Origin: Symbiodinium microadriaticum
Taxonomy: Eukaryota; Sar; Dinophyceae; Suessiales; Symbiodiniaceae
Length of the DNA stretch: 64,000 nucleotides
Reading direction: 5' to 3'
Assembly (NCBI GenBank): GCA_001939145.1
Contig: LSRX01000815.1
Span: 64,285-128,284, forward strand
This document shows, in pieces, positions 22,061 to 30,493 of this stretch (within the stretch, counting starts at the first letter, position 1; each line of letters starts with the position of its first letter). The position numbers were made by a program, and so were the translations under genes. Below the pieces are notes generated by a model. That model was not told the origin of the DNA. It saw nothing but the letters and a program-made list of their open reading frames with translations, and did no database searches.

Positions 22061-22987
22061 TCATAAAGGAAGCATGGCCTCTCTTGGGCCTTCTTGCATA
22101 ACCTCATCGGTTAGAAGATACGGATCCGTCTCTGCATCGCCTGTCCAAAACAGAAAGCCCCTGCGAGAAAGCAGGTCAGCATCCGGAACAGACATTCGCC
22201 AGCCATCTCGAATGTGATAGACCAGCAAAACAGTTCGATCACCAATCCAATCTTCAGTGGCATGAGGCAGGCGAGAATTGAAAAGAAGATATGGCCATTC
22301 CACAGGATGCAAGCCGCCGCGAATGCCAGCTCTTTGAGTGGAGCCATTGGTGTCTCCTATCCAAACCTCGCCGTTTTGAAACTCCGAAACGGGAATGACC
22401 AAGCTGGGGACCTTCGGATGATTGTTCAGGTCCTTGTGCACATTGGTTTTGACGTTGTGGCTGAGCACAACAGAGCTAAACCTGTGCCCTGGGCAGTGCA
22501 TGGAAACCACAGCAGCCAGCAGCATCGACAGCCAGGGGAATTGATGCATATTCGTCATAACCCCAGCAGTGCCACCGAAAACCCAAGCGCCAGTCTGAAA
22601 GGAGAGGCGGTCCGAACGCTGATCATCACTGTCCCGAAGGCGTTTATTGGTCAAACGGCAGTTTAGCAAAAGTTTCACAAGCGCGGCAAAATCATCAAAG
22701 GAAATCGTGCCCTTACACAAACAGTCCTTAGAAAGCTGCTCGACTGCAGAAGAAGGAGGCTGCAGGTCCGCCATAGCCTCCACGCTCAGCACCACTGGAA
22801 AACAGCGCGGCTGAACATCACAGGACAGGCCCACCTGTCCTAAATACCTAGGTGAGGCACCCATGGCATACTCAGTCCAGTTGGAAATGATCTCATCATA
22901 GTCAGGAAGACCACTGGTATCGCAAATGGACCCCGTACACCTGGTGCCCTCGCTGCTGGCCCCGCGGCGAACCGCCATGCAGGCCAA
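22061..22987 (-). CDS. LINE ORF2: 2-oxoglutarate/Fe(II) dioxygenase-like protein (TET/JBP-like motif), start uncertain
   Basis: 308 codons from a TTG; the first ATG is three codons in. The core has VHKDLNNHP (His184, Asp186), a strand EVWIGDT, then FNSRLPHATEDWIGDR with His242 and Arg251. This is the HxD...H...R layout of double-stranded beta-helix 2OG-Fe(II) oxygenases, and HKDxNN is close to the HRDxHN of TET enzymes. TET/JBP enzymes oxidise 5-methylcytosine or thymine in DNA. Assignment to the oxygenase fold is likely; a DNA substrate is inference. The N-terminal 130 residues are not recognised and may be extended by the overlapping frame upstream. Confidence 0.65.
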   Translation of the reverse strand: MACMAVRRGASSEGTRCTGSICDTSGLPDYDEIISNWTEYAMGASPRYLGQVGLSCDVQPRCFPVVLSVEAMADLQPPSSAVEQLSKDCLCKGTISFDDFAALVKLLLNCRLTNKRLRDSDDQRSDRLSFQTGAWVFGGTAGVMTNMHQFPWLSMLLAAVVSMHCPGHRFSSVVLSHNVKTNVHKDLNNHPKVPSLVIPVSEFQNGEVWIGDTNGSTQRAGIRGGLHPVEWPYLLFNSRLPHATEDWIGDRTVLLVYHIRDGWRMSVPDADLLSRRGFLFWTGDAETDPYLLTDEVMQEGPREAMLPL

Positions 22988-23187
22988 CAGATTGACTGCC
23001 CCCGAGCTGCAAGCAAAAATTGTACTGTGAAGAAGGATGCTGCAACAACGTCTTGACCTGGGCCCGCAGCCTTCACATCACTGACAGAAAAACTCAAGCG
23101 GCGATTATCCCCGTCACCCAAGCTGCAGTATTGTGACGTGCCCCGCGCATAATACGCAAAGCGAGCACGTTGGCCACATATGGGCAT
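22840..23187 (-). CDS. LINE short ORF between polyprotein stop and oxygenase ORF; probable true N-terminus of ORF2 in a shifted frame
   Basis: 115 codons, starting with ATG 10 nt after the polyprotein stop and overlapping the oxygenase ORF. The first half (MPICGQRARFAYYARGTSQY...) looks protein-like; the second half is Gly/Ala/Pro-rich like an off-frame reading. A frame change near 22990-23080 would join it to the oxygenase frame. Confidence 0.4.
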   Translation of the reverse strand: MPICGQRARFAYYARGTSQYCSLGDGDNRRLSFSVSDVKAAGPGQDVVAASFFTVQFLLAARGQSICWPAWRFAAGPAARAPGVRGPFAIPVVFLTMMRSFPTGLSMPWVPHLGI

Positions 23188-23197
23188 GGAACATGGT

Positions 23198-26100
23198 CTA
23201 ATTGGAGACGCTCAGCTTCAGCAGGCCAACCAGATAAACATTATGTTGAATTTCGTGTAGGTCTTTGGAACTGGCACGTTGGGGGTTGCGATTATCATCA
23301 CATACCATAAACTTCCACTGAGACGTCCCGGTTAGGCTCGGCGGTGTGCTCAGCGCAGCCTTGTAGTGTCCTGACGTCAACGTGTTCCCAAGATGGTAAA
23401 TGACAAACAGGACACGAAAAGGATGCATGCTGCACTGAATCGTGCCCTCCTCATGGTCGAAGAAAGGTACAGCCACAGATTGACCTGGTAGAAAATGTAT
23501 CGCTCTTGTGTCCTTGTGAACATCTGCGCCAGCCTCTCTGTACCGCCCAAGCTGCATAAGCAAAAGACCTCCAGAGCGCCACAGAGCATGAATTGCCGCT
23601 TGGCGCTCCCAGGCGTCCCAGCAACACTGAAGTGAGTCTCCCGCCAAAGGAACCAGAACAGGCTGAAAAGTAGAACCTCGGTCAAGAACGCGAACATCAG
23701 CATGCCTCTGTTCCCGAGACTGCCACTCACCATCCCAGGCCACCGGCACAGCACGAGCAACTAGATAGGCAAAGAATTCAGCAGCATCGTGCTGAATTGA
23801 GACCTCCGGCCAATCACGGAGTAGACTGCGCCAAGATAGGGTGCGATGCAAAAGCTGTGGCTTAGAGCTGCGCAAAAGACGAAGACATCCAGAGGCGGCG
23901 CCATATGCCTGCGAGGAATTTGGTCCGCAAACGCCACTCCAATACATACAATGCGCCACAGCATTCATGTAGCAAACATTCGAGGTGTTAGACAAAACGG
24001 CCGTGGGCAAACAAGTGTAAGTATCCTCTGTACAAAGCCATGCACGTAGAGTCGGCTCCCGCCTGGGAGGCTCCTCAATCACAGATCCTTGTCTTCCTCG
24101 CTCCCACGAGCTGCTTGGGGCTTCCGGGTGATCTCCTCCCTCTTCCTCCAGTCGCAAATACTGGAATTCTGGAAGGTGGTAGTCAGCACCTTCGCCAGCG
24201 GCTGTCGGTCCAGGCGTTCCTTGCGGTGGCGAAGCCCAATCATTCGCAGCGCCGAGCACCCTATCAGGTCCGACCACGCATCGTAGGCCGTGTCCGCTGC
24301 CGCTGAGCGAAACCCCAGACTCATCAAGAAGGGAAGCACCGGGGACTGGTAGGTGTCGGACATAGGCCTGGTCGAGTGGAAGCGCGTCAGAACGTGCTCC
24401 TGCGGAAACGCCCTGCGCAGCCGATCCACATGGTCCAGAAGCTTGGAGTGCTTCATGGGAGTCTCCCCCGACTCCACTTGGGTCTGGCTTGCCGGATCCC
24501 ACTTCATGAAAGTCCAAACCGGATCCAGGGCCACCTCGCCGTCCTTCAGCCATCCATGCTTGATGACCGCTGCCCGCACATTCTCGTCCACCAGCACATT
24601 CTGCAGCCTCGTCTGAAGCTCCTGGAGCGCGCAGAGTAGCAGGACCACGCGGAGGGACGTCGTCACTTTTCCCTCCTCCTTCTTGGCCTTCCAGTTCTGG
24701 GAGGCTTCCAGAAGCATCGGCAAAATGCCGTGTGCTCCCGTGTCGAAATACAGGATAAACCCGCTTTCCGCCCGAAGCCGCGCACTGTCGTCCTCCAGCT
24801 TGAGAACCACTTTGGCCAGCAGCTTGACAAGCTCCGCTACCTCCTCCGTGGTTTCCGAGGACTGTTGGTCCTTGTTTTTGGACCAGTCCCCCCAGCTGCC
24901 TGACCCCCAGCTCCTGTTCCATTGGCCCTTTCCCTGGCCTCCTTTCTCCCTCTGTTTGGAGAACTTCGCCGGCTGCTCGGTCTCCTTGTCCTCTTCGCGG
25001 CGTCCCTGCTTTGAATGCCCTGCGGAGGCCGGAAAGATGTCCAGCATCTCTTGCTGGGCCACTGAAGCCACGTCCTCCATCGCCATGTTCCTTGGCAACG
25101 GCAAGAGCGAGCACCGAAGCGTGAAAGACCGGTCCGCAGTGTTTAAGATGAGCTCCCGGCTGCTTCACAACAGCTCCGCAGTACTTGCAGGGGCTCTGGG
25201 CTACCAAACCAGCCTTGGAGGTGCGATCTTCTGCCTCCTTTTTGAGCAACCACAGATCAGGATGGGTGGAGCGCATGTGCGTTTTGATGCCAGAGCCAAC
25301 ATCAGAGACCCACTGACCACACTGTATGCACCAATTTTTGAGCGTGGCGCAGACGCTGCGGTCGCGAAGCAGCTCCCTCCACGAGTGGTTCAGGACAAAC
25401 TGCACTATATCAGGTCTTTTCATCATGGGCACCACATCAGACTCCCGGCATGACTGCCCAAGCGAAGTCTGTGTGGGGCCCTGCGTAGATGCAGGAACCG
25501 TTGCTTGCGTCATTCCTTTAAGAACCGGGCAGGCATTGAGGATGTGCTTCTTAAACACGACAAAAGTAGGAAAGGTGCGATTACAGTGCTTGCAAGTCGG
25601 CATCCCATCCACTGCGTGCTCAGAAACATCAACATCGCGACGAGCTGAAACATCCTCTTGCTGAGCGTTAACCAAACTGATCTTATGTTCCTTGGCGTGG
25701 TGAATGCGCATGGAACGGATGTCTGGGAAGTATATGCCACAGGTTGGACAGGATATAGTTTGGGCTGTGCTCACTGGTACAATGACTGATGCCGTGCTCG
25801 TTGGAGGCGACTCAGCTGTAGGAGTCCCTTCTGCGCTGTCTAAAAAGGCGAGCTGCGAGCAAAACCACCGGTGAGCCTCCAGATTCTGCGTGACTTGTAC
25901 CCTACGCTCCAGAAGTTGACGTACATACGACGTTGGCCTGGACACCCCCAACCTGTTATACAGTTCCAAGGTGCTCTCGCGTGTGATATGCACCGGTGAT
26001 TTGGCAATCGCCCGAACATGCCGTACTTCAAATACACCAAGTCGGTAAAGTACATCTGTTGTAAGACCCACTGCATGCAGCCCGTACGTAGCAGAAGTGC

Positions 26101-29100
26101 GAATGCATGTAAGGTACAAGCGCAGCCGATGCCGAACAGAAAGGATTCGAGAGGAGTGCAGGATCTTCTGTAGCCTTTGACGATTCATGGCCGCCACCTT
26201 TAACCTATGAGCCAAGGTTTGTTTCTCAAACGACCCATAAGATACTACCACCCCTAGGTACGTCATTTGCTGCACCTTGGGAATAAGGAGCGGCTTGCCA
26301 GGCAGTCCGAGATCCAGGACCTCTCGTCCCTGTACACGGCGCAAGTGTTTGCGTACCCACTGACGACCAGCATGTCCCCGCAGACCGACGACGATGGCTG
26401 ATTTTTCAGGATTTACCCGCATACCTAGTTCCTCAAGAAGGGAGAACACTTGAAGAACACATCTGTGCATAAACTGCAAGTCAGCTACCGAGTGCACTTC
26501 CCAGGACAGATGCGAGTCGTCTGCAAAAAGCGTAATGAATTGCGCAGCCCATGATGCCGGAACCCGTTGGCATAGAAGATGATAGAAATACGAGCTGAAC
26601 ACAGCAAAGAGCAGCGGAGCTACCGTGCAACCCTGACGTACCCCTCTTCTCATCGGAATCTGTGTGGTATAGCCTTGGTGCTCAATCTTATACAGGCTTT
26701 GTTCATGAAGATGTAGTAGAGCCTGTACAAGTGGCTGTTCTGCTCCAGCATGTATAAGTGCGGATTCCAACACTGGACGCGGGAGAAGGTCAAAAGCCTG
26801 AGAAAGGTCAACACTGAGTTGAACTCCTCCTGCGCATGTTGCGGCGGCAACTCCTTTGCGCTTGTCATACACCGTACGATTGCCCTGGCGTAAAACATCC
26901 CGAGTCCGCTTGCAGTGACTAGCAACTCTGGAAATGGCCTCATCAATAGCCTTGCCCTCTACATATGCAAACTGCGGAGTCTGCCACAACATCTGGCTGA
27001 CCATAGGATGCAGGCGATCTTTGAGAACTTTAGCTATGGATTTACCTCCCGGATCCTGAAGCCCTAAAGGCCTGAGGTCTTTGGGGCGCTTATTGACCTT
27101 ACCAGGCTTGGGAATCATGAGAAGTTCACAGTCCGCCCACTCACCCGGCACCCAAAGGTCGCGTTGCCCCCAGTGCGAATTCGCAACTCGGCAGAGACGC
27201 TCAGCTAAAGATCCAGCGCACGCCTTCCAGATGGTGGTAGGAAAGCTGGAACGAGGGACCCCTTTCCTGGCCTGCAGCTGAGTAATGGCCAGCTTCACTT
27301 CCTCGACCTCAAGCACAAGAGGCGCTGGGAGTGCTCGGCGCTGCTTCGGAGCACCTTGGCCAAAGACCTGCCGACAGTGTCCTGCGATCTCCCGGAATTC
27401 CTCCTTGACAGTCATGAGGGCGCCTGCTTCCGAACGAATCTGAACTTTCTCCCTCTTGGTTTTGGGAGCCATCTGCCGAATGACACGGTAGAGCTTGCCT
27501 TGAGAGAAGGAGTTTGCAGCTTGCTGCGCCTGAGAAAGCTGATCTAAAAGCACTTGGCGTCGACGCTGCTTCCCCTCCCTTCTAAACTGTTTGACCTGCC
27601 TGTCAAAGGCAACAGCATACCGCCAAGCATGTAGGCAAGCCTGAGCACTCGGATCCCGACCTCGGCCAAAAGCTTTGAGAGCCCGATGCAGCTCCCACAT
27701 GCGGGACAGTGAGTTGATCACGCCTGGAGTCATCCATGGTCGAGGCGCACGCGTCACTGGACGAAGGGGATACGCAGTCTCGCAGAAGGTCAAAACAGTG
27801 CGATTTATAGTGAAAAGCGGCATATCTGGGGGAGCCTCTGACAGGAAGCCTTCCACTTTGGAGCAGAGAGCCTGATAGGTGGTGTCATTGGTTCGAGCAG
27901 AGGCTTCCAGCGCTTCAGCATCATATCTTCGACGTGGTTTCTGAACCCTTCTTAAGGCATTATGCTTCCAACCTGCAATCAAGGGAATTGAGGCCTGGAC
28001 AGGCTTGTGCTTGGCGTTGCAACGCCATGGCACCAGATCCAATGAGAGCACTCGCGCAGCTTTGGCAGTAGAGTCAGCTGTCGATCGTCTGGTGCACACA
28101 AAATCTATCTGCGTGCTCACGCCATTCATGGAAAAGGTAGAGGCTTCACCGACCCTTGCAGAACCCCAGGTATTCAGTACACAGAGATCATGTTGAACAA
28201 TAAGGTTCATCCAGTCTTCAACGTCCGTTTGCTGTGCTTCTTGCTTAGGTACGCCCAGGCCAACATAGCCCTGTCTACTGGTGCAAGGACAATTTAGATC
28301 CCCAGCCAAAAGAACTATATTGCGTTTGGGGAGTGAGCCAATCAATCTGCCAAGCTGCAGCCAGACGTGGTGCCGGCTGGCCACTGTAGCTGGCTTGGAG
28401 TTCCAAGACCACTGATATACAGCCAGAACGTCCGTGTTGAAACGTGCCCCTAAGATCCGGACGTGAAAGACTCGCCCCGGGACCCAAGCACAGAAGCGAA
28501 GCGCTTCCCCTTTGCAAACCGTGGCCCGTACAAAAACAGCTACCCCTGCAAATCTAGCAGCCGGATCCGGCGACACCATTGCATGCCAGCCTCCACTTGT
28601 CCACGAGGACTCGTCTCTCCCTAAGCCCCAGTGGACCTCCGTTAAGACAATGATATCTGCTTCTTGTTGCCGCACCAACCAATTCATGAAGACGTCGTAC
28701 GAAGAGGTGCAAAGCCCCCCTATGTTATACGTGAGGATCTTCAGTCTGGCAGCCGGTCGTGTAGCACGGCTGGTCGTTGGCAGACGATTGTCCCGTGCAG
28801 GCGCTGAGGCAGCAACGTTGCCCATTGTAGATTGAACCGCCCTGCTCTCCAACCAGCGTCCTCTGTACCATGTTCCCCCTTGGGGACTTGAAAGAGCTCG
28901 GCGTCTTGCTCTGAGAAAAGAACGCTTGGCAATTTTTCCCGGCTTTGGCCTCGAAGTGGCCGCGCTTCCATTAAAAATAGACCCATGTTGCTTCGCCCCC
29001 GAAGAGGCTCCCAGCCCGCCCATGGTCAGCGAGCTAACCCTCAGCTCTGTGTGGCTCCCTGTACATCGTCGCGATTCATGTTCGCTACCACACTCCGGGA

Positions 29101-29161
29101 ATTGGGACCCGGACAGCTCGGCATGTATATTGCATATATATATATATACATACACATACAC
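23198..29161 (-). CDS. LINE polyprotein: APE endonuclease - reverse transcriptase - zinc fingers - USP-like deubiquitinase
   Basis: 1987 codons. Endonuclease at about residues 138-400: YNIGGL, LTEVHW, AGDLNCP, QIDFV and AKHKPV. Reverse transcriptase at about 615-1110: MIPKPGK, VDLSQAFD, RRGVRQGC and the catalytic FADD at 879-882. Zinc-binding Cys/His pairs lie near 1138, 1190, 1278 and 1325. Residues about 1354-1695 are Gly/Arg/Ser-rich and probably a shadow, because the opposite frame (24079-25104) looks coding there. The C-terminus has SNTSNVCYMNA (Cys1730) and SGHYKAAL (His1932), then VCDDN (Asp1955): the Cys and His boxes of ubiquitin-specific proteases. The first Met lies in a microsatellite; Met47 or Met113 is a more likely start. 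Confidence 0.85.
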   Translation of the reverse strand: MYVYVYIYICNIHAELSGSQFPECGSEHESRRCTGSHTELRVSSLTMGGLGASSGAKQHGSIFNGSAATSRPKPGKIAKRSFLRARRRALSSPQGGTWYRGRWLESRAVQSTMGNVAASAPARDNRLPTTSRATRPAARLKILTYNIGGLCTSSYDVFMNWLVRQQEADIIVLTEVHWGLGRDESSWTSGGWHAMVSPDPAARFAGVAVFVRATVCKGEALRFCAWVPGRVFHVRILGARFNTDVLAVYQWSWNSKPATVASRHHVWLQLGRLIGSLPKRNIVLLAGDLNCPCTSRQGYVGLGVPKQEAQQTDVEDWMNLIVQHDLCVLNTWGSARVGEASTFSMNGVSTQIDFVCTRRSTADSTAKAARVLSLDLVPWRCNAKHKPVQASIPLIAGWKHNALRRVQKPRRRYDAEALEASARTNDTTYQALCSKVEGFLSEAPPDMPLFTINRTVLTFCETAYPLRPVTRAPRPWMTPGVINSLSRMWELHRALKAFGRGRDPSAQACLHAWRYAVAFDRQVKQFRREGKQRRRQVLLDQLSQAQQAANSFSQGKLYRVIRQMAPKTKREKVQIRSEAGALMTVKEEFREIAGHCRQVFGQGAPKQRRALPAPLVLEVEEVKLAITQLQARKGVPRSSFPTTIWKACAGSLAERLCRVANSHWGQRDLWVPGEWADCELLMIPKPGKVNKRPKDLRPLGLQDPGGKSIAKVLKDRLHPMVSQMLWQTPQFAYVEGKAIDEAISRVASHCKRTRDVLRQGNRTVYDKRKGVAAATCAGGVQLSVDLSQAFDLLPRPVLESALIHAGAEQPLVQALLHLHEQSLYKIEHQGYTTQIPMRRGVRQGCTVAPLLFAVFSSYFYHLLCQRVPASWAAQFITLFADDSHLSWEVHSVADLQFMHRCVLQVFSLLEELGMRVNPEKSAIVVGLRGHAGRQWVRKHLRRVQGREVLDLGLPGKPLLIPKVQQMTYLGVVVSYGSFEKQTLAHRLKVAAMNRQRLQKILHSSRILSVRHRLRLYLTCIRTSATYGLHAVGLTTDVLYRLGVFEVRHVRAIAKSPVHITRESTLELYNRLGVSRPTSYVRQLLERRVQVTQNLEAHRWFCSQLAFLDSAEGTPTAESPPTSTASVIVPVSTAQTISCPTCGIYFPDIRSMRIHHAKEHKISLVNAQQEDVSARRDVDVSEHAVDGMPTCKHCNRTFPTFVVFKKHILNACPVLKGMTQATVPASTQGPTQTSLGQSCRESDVVPMMKRPDIVQFVLNHSWRELLRDRSVCATLKNWCIQCGQWVSDVGSGIKTHMRSTHPDLWLLKKEAEDRTSKAGLVAQSPCKYCGAVVKQPGAHLKHCGPVFHASVLALAVAKEHGDGGRGFSGPARDAGHLSGLRRAFKAGTPRRGQGDRAAGEVLQTEGERRPGKGPMEQELGVRQLGGLVQKQGPTVLGNHGGGSGACQAAGQSGSQAGGRQCAASGGKRVYPVFRHGSTRHFADASGSLPELEGQEGGGKSDDVPPRGPATLRAPGASDEAAECAGGRECAGSGHQAWMAEGRRGGPGSGLDFHEVGSGKPDPSGVGGDSHEALQASGPCGSAAQGVSAGARSDALPLDQAYVRHLPVPGASLLDESGVSLSGSGHGLRCVVGPDRVLGAANDWASPPQGTPGPTAAGEGADYHLPEFQYLRLEEEGGDHPEAPSSSWERGRQGSVIEEPPRREPTLRAWLCTEDTYTCLPTAVLSNTSNVCYMNAVAHCMYWSGVCGPNSSQAYGAASGCLRLLRSSKPQLLHRTLSWRSLLRDWPEVSIQHDAAEFFAYLVARAVPVAWDGEWQSREQRHADVRVLDRGSTFQPVLVPLAGDSLQCCWDAWERQAAIHALWRSGGLLLMQLGRYREAGADVHKDTRAIHFLPGQSVAVPFFDHEEGTIQCSMHPFRVLFVIYHLGNTLTSGHYKAALSTPPSLTGTSQWKFMVCDDNRNPQRASSKDLHEIQHNVYLVGLLKLSVSN
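24079..25104 (-). CDS. LINE polyprotein middle segment in the alternate frame
   Basis: 342-codon frame, +1 relative to the polyprotein, from the end of the last zinc finger to just before the deubiquitinase domain. It has balanced composition (KQREKGGQGKGQWN, EEVAELVKLLAKVVLKLEDD, FILYFDTGAHGILPMLLEAS), unlike the same DNA read in the main frame. So the real product probably changes frame at about 25090 and back, by -1, near 24080. Whether this is programmed frameshifting, mutation or sequencing error cannot be told. Domain not identified. Confidence 0.65.
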   Translation of the reverse strand: MPLPRNMAMEDVASVAQQEMLDIFPASAGHSKQGRREEDKETEQPAKFSKQREKGGQGKGQWNRSWGSGSWGDWSKNKDQQSSETTEEVAELVKLLAKVVLKLEDDSARLRAESGFILYFDTGAHGILPMLLEASQNWKAKKEEGKVTTSLRVVLLLCALQELQTRLQNVLVDENVRAAVIKHGWLKDGEVALDPVWTFMKWDPASQTQVESGETPMKHSKLLDHVDRLRRAFPQEHVLTRFHSTRPMSDTYQSPVLPFLMSLGFRSAAADTAYDAWSDLIGCSALRMIGLRHRKERLDRQPLAKVLTTTFQNSSICDWRKREEITRKPQAARGSEEDKDL

Positions 29162-29202
29162 ACATACATAAATTACATAGATGTGTGTGTGTGTGTATGT
29201 AA
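29128..29202. repeat. (TA)n, (CATA)n and (GT)n microsatellites at the LINE 5' end
   Basis: TATATATA, then CATACACATACACACATACATA, then a GT run. The LINE 5' edge falls inside, which blurs the insertion site. Confidence 0.9.
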
Positions 29203-29535
29203 GGTTTCGCCGGGCTTTGGCGGAGTTGAGGTAGGATCGGATACTTCAGGGTTTAGGGGTTTAGGGTTTTTGAAAAACTCTGTGGAAGCCTGGCAGAACC
29301 GCTGAGACTTCGAGGGCTTTGTGCAACCTTCCGACTCCAGGAACAGCCAAACTCAACGAGACCTCCAAATCCCCCAAGGAGAACCCCCGCGAGACCGTCA
29401 ACTCCCCCCAAAGAGAACCCCTAATCACCCCCGAAACGCCCTTGAAATCCTTACCCCAAAGTGCCCTAAACCCTAAGAAATTAAAACCATTCCCCTTTCT
29501 TTAAGGCAACTTTATAAGGAGCCCCGCTCTCTGAG

Positions 29536-29583
29536 GCCGGCGGTCCATCCTGGGAGCAGGAGCCCATGAGCGCCCACTTCGAG
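29536..29583 (+). CDS. Exon, AGGPSWEQEPMSAHFE (linker)
   Basis: CTGAG acceptor, 16 codons phase 0/0, GC donor (GCCCCT), reading AGGPSWEQEPMSAHFE. Bracketed by CCCTAAA-like sequence (about 29420-29480) and a strong TTTAGGG tract (29632-29679). First exon after the LINE. Confidence 0.7.
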
Positions 29584-29631
29584 GCCCCTGGGCTCTCTGG
29601 CTTTGCTCCGCGATTTGCACGACAACACCGT

Positions 29632-29679
29632 TAAGGGGTTTAGGGTTTAGGGTATAGGGTTTAGGGTTTAAGGTTTCAG
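29632..29679 (+). repeat. Telomere-like tract, TTTAGGG orientation
   Basis: Six near-exact units starting about 50 nt after the exon ending at 29583. Confidence 0.9.
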
Positions 29680-30302
29680 GGGAAGAGTAAAGTGGCTAAA
29701 GGGCAAAAAGCAAGAAGGAGCCGGTCTAGCCTTGTTGCTTGACGTGCGTCTTGCAGCATGTGCGCGTCTCTGCATGTCTCTGTGGGTGCACTTGGTTTGC
29801 TTTTTGCTTGAGGGAAGCGTTTACAGCTCAGTTCTGAAGTTGTGCTTTGTGGTTGCTAGCTTGTCTGCTTCTGGGAAGCGTGGTAGTGGGTGTTGTAGTG
29901 CTGTTCCTAGCACGATACTCCGAATGAATGGCTTGTATCCAGACACAGTACCAGCCATACTATCAGACCCCCACATCGAAGCTGCTACTACCATGTACAC
30001 ACAGGGTCGGCATAGTTCGTAACAGCCCATCCCCTTTCCAGTCCCCTTACAAGTATACGGTACACTATCAGACTCTCATATACCCCAAACCTGATTCTAC
30101 TTATTCAGGCCTCTATATCAGGCAATTCGGGCAGCCTCGCCATTTCTCCTTAAAGACCTCACATCTTCAATGAAGATGTCTGACCATGACAGGAGCCGGA
30201 TGAATTCCTGACCACGTAGCCAGTGCCCGCGTTGCGAACCCGAAACCGTCTGGAAGGTACAGGGGAGACCAGTGCAAGCCTAAGGTCATCATCCAAGAGC
30301 TG

Positions 30303-30430
30303 CTATATCCCTAAACCCTATGAGGCCTAATCCCTACATCCTAAGCCCAAATCCCTAAACCCTAAGCCCTAAACTCTAAACCCTAATCCCTAAACCCGAA
30401 ACCCTAATCCCTAAACCCCTTAAACCCAAA
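30303..30430 (-). repeat. Telomere-like tract, CCCTAAA orientation, longest in the window
   Basis: About 15 units, exact and degenerate, ending 25 nt before the exon at 30456. Confidence 0.95.
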
Positions 30431-30455
30431 CATGATGTCCATGGACTCGCCCCAG

Positions 30456-30493
30456 GCGCGCAAGTGCCCGGATGAGGGATGCCTGCAAGGCCT
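30456..30493 (+). CDS. Exon, ARKCPDEGCLQGL (linker)
   Basis: CCCCAG acceptor and GTGATC donor, reading ARKCPDEGCLQGL with two cysteines. Bracketed by the window's longest CCCTAAA tract (30303-30430) and by TTTAGGG sequence (about 30555-30630). Confidence 0.65.

Larger units (their letters stand above)
21917..29175 (-). mobile_element. LINE (non-LTR) retrotransposon, about 7.2 kb, antisense in a host intron
   Basis: Minus-strand polyprotein with APE-type endonuclease, reverse transcriptase, zinc fingers and a deubiquitinase-like domain, then a second ORF with a 2OG-dioxygenase-like domain, then a short 3' region running into simple repeats. Both ends lie in TA/CATA-rich sequence. ATAAATTA occurs at both edges (21916-21923 and 29168-29175) and may be the target-site duplication, though low complexity makes this uncertain. 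No LTRs and no integrase were seen. Long open frames suggest a recent insertion; frame changes in the polyprotein mean it may not be fully active. Confidence 0.85.
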
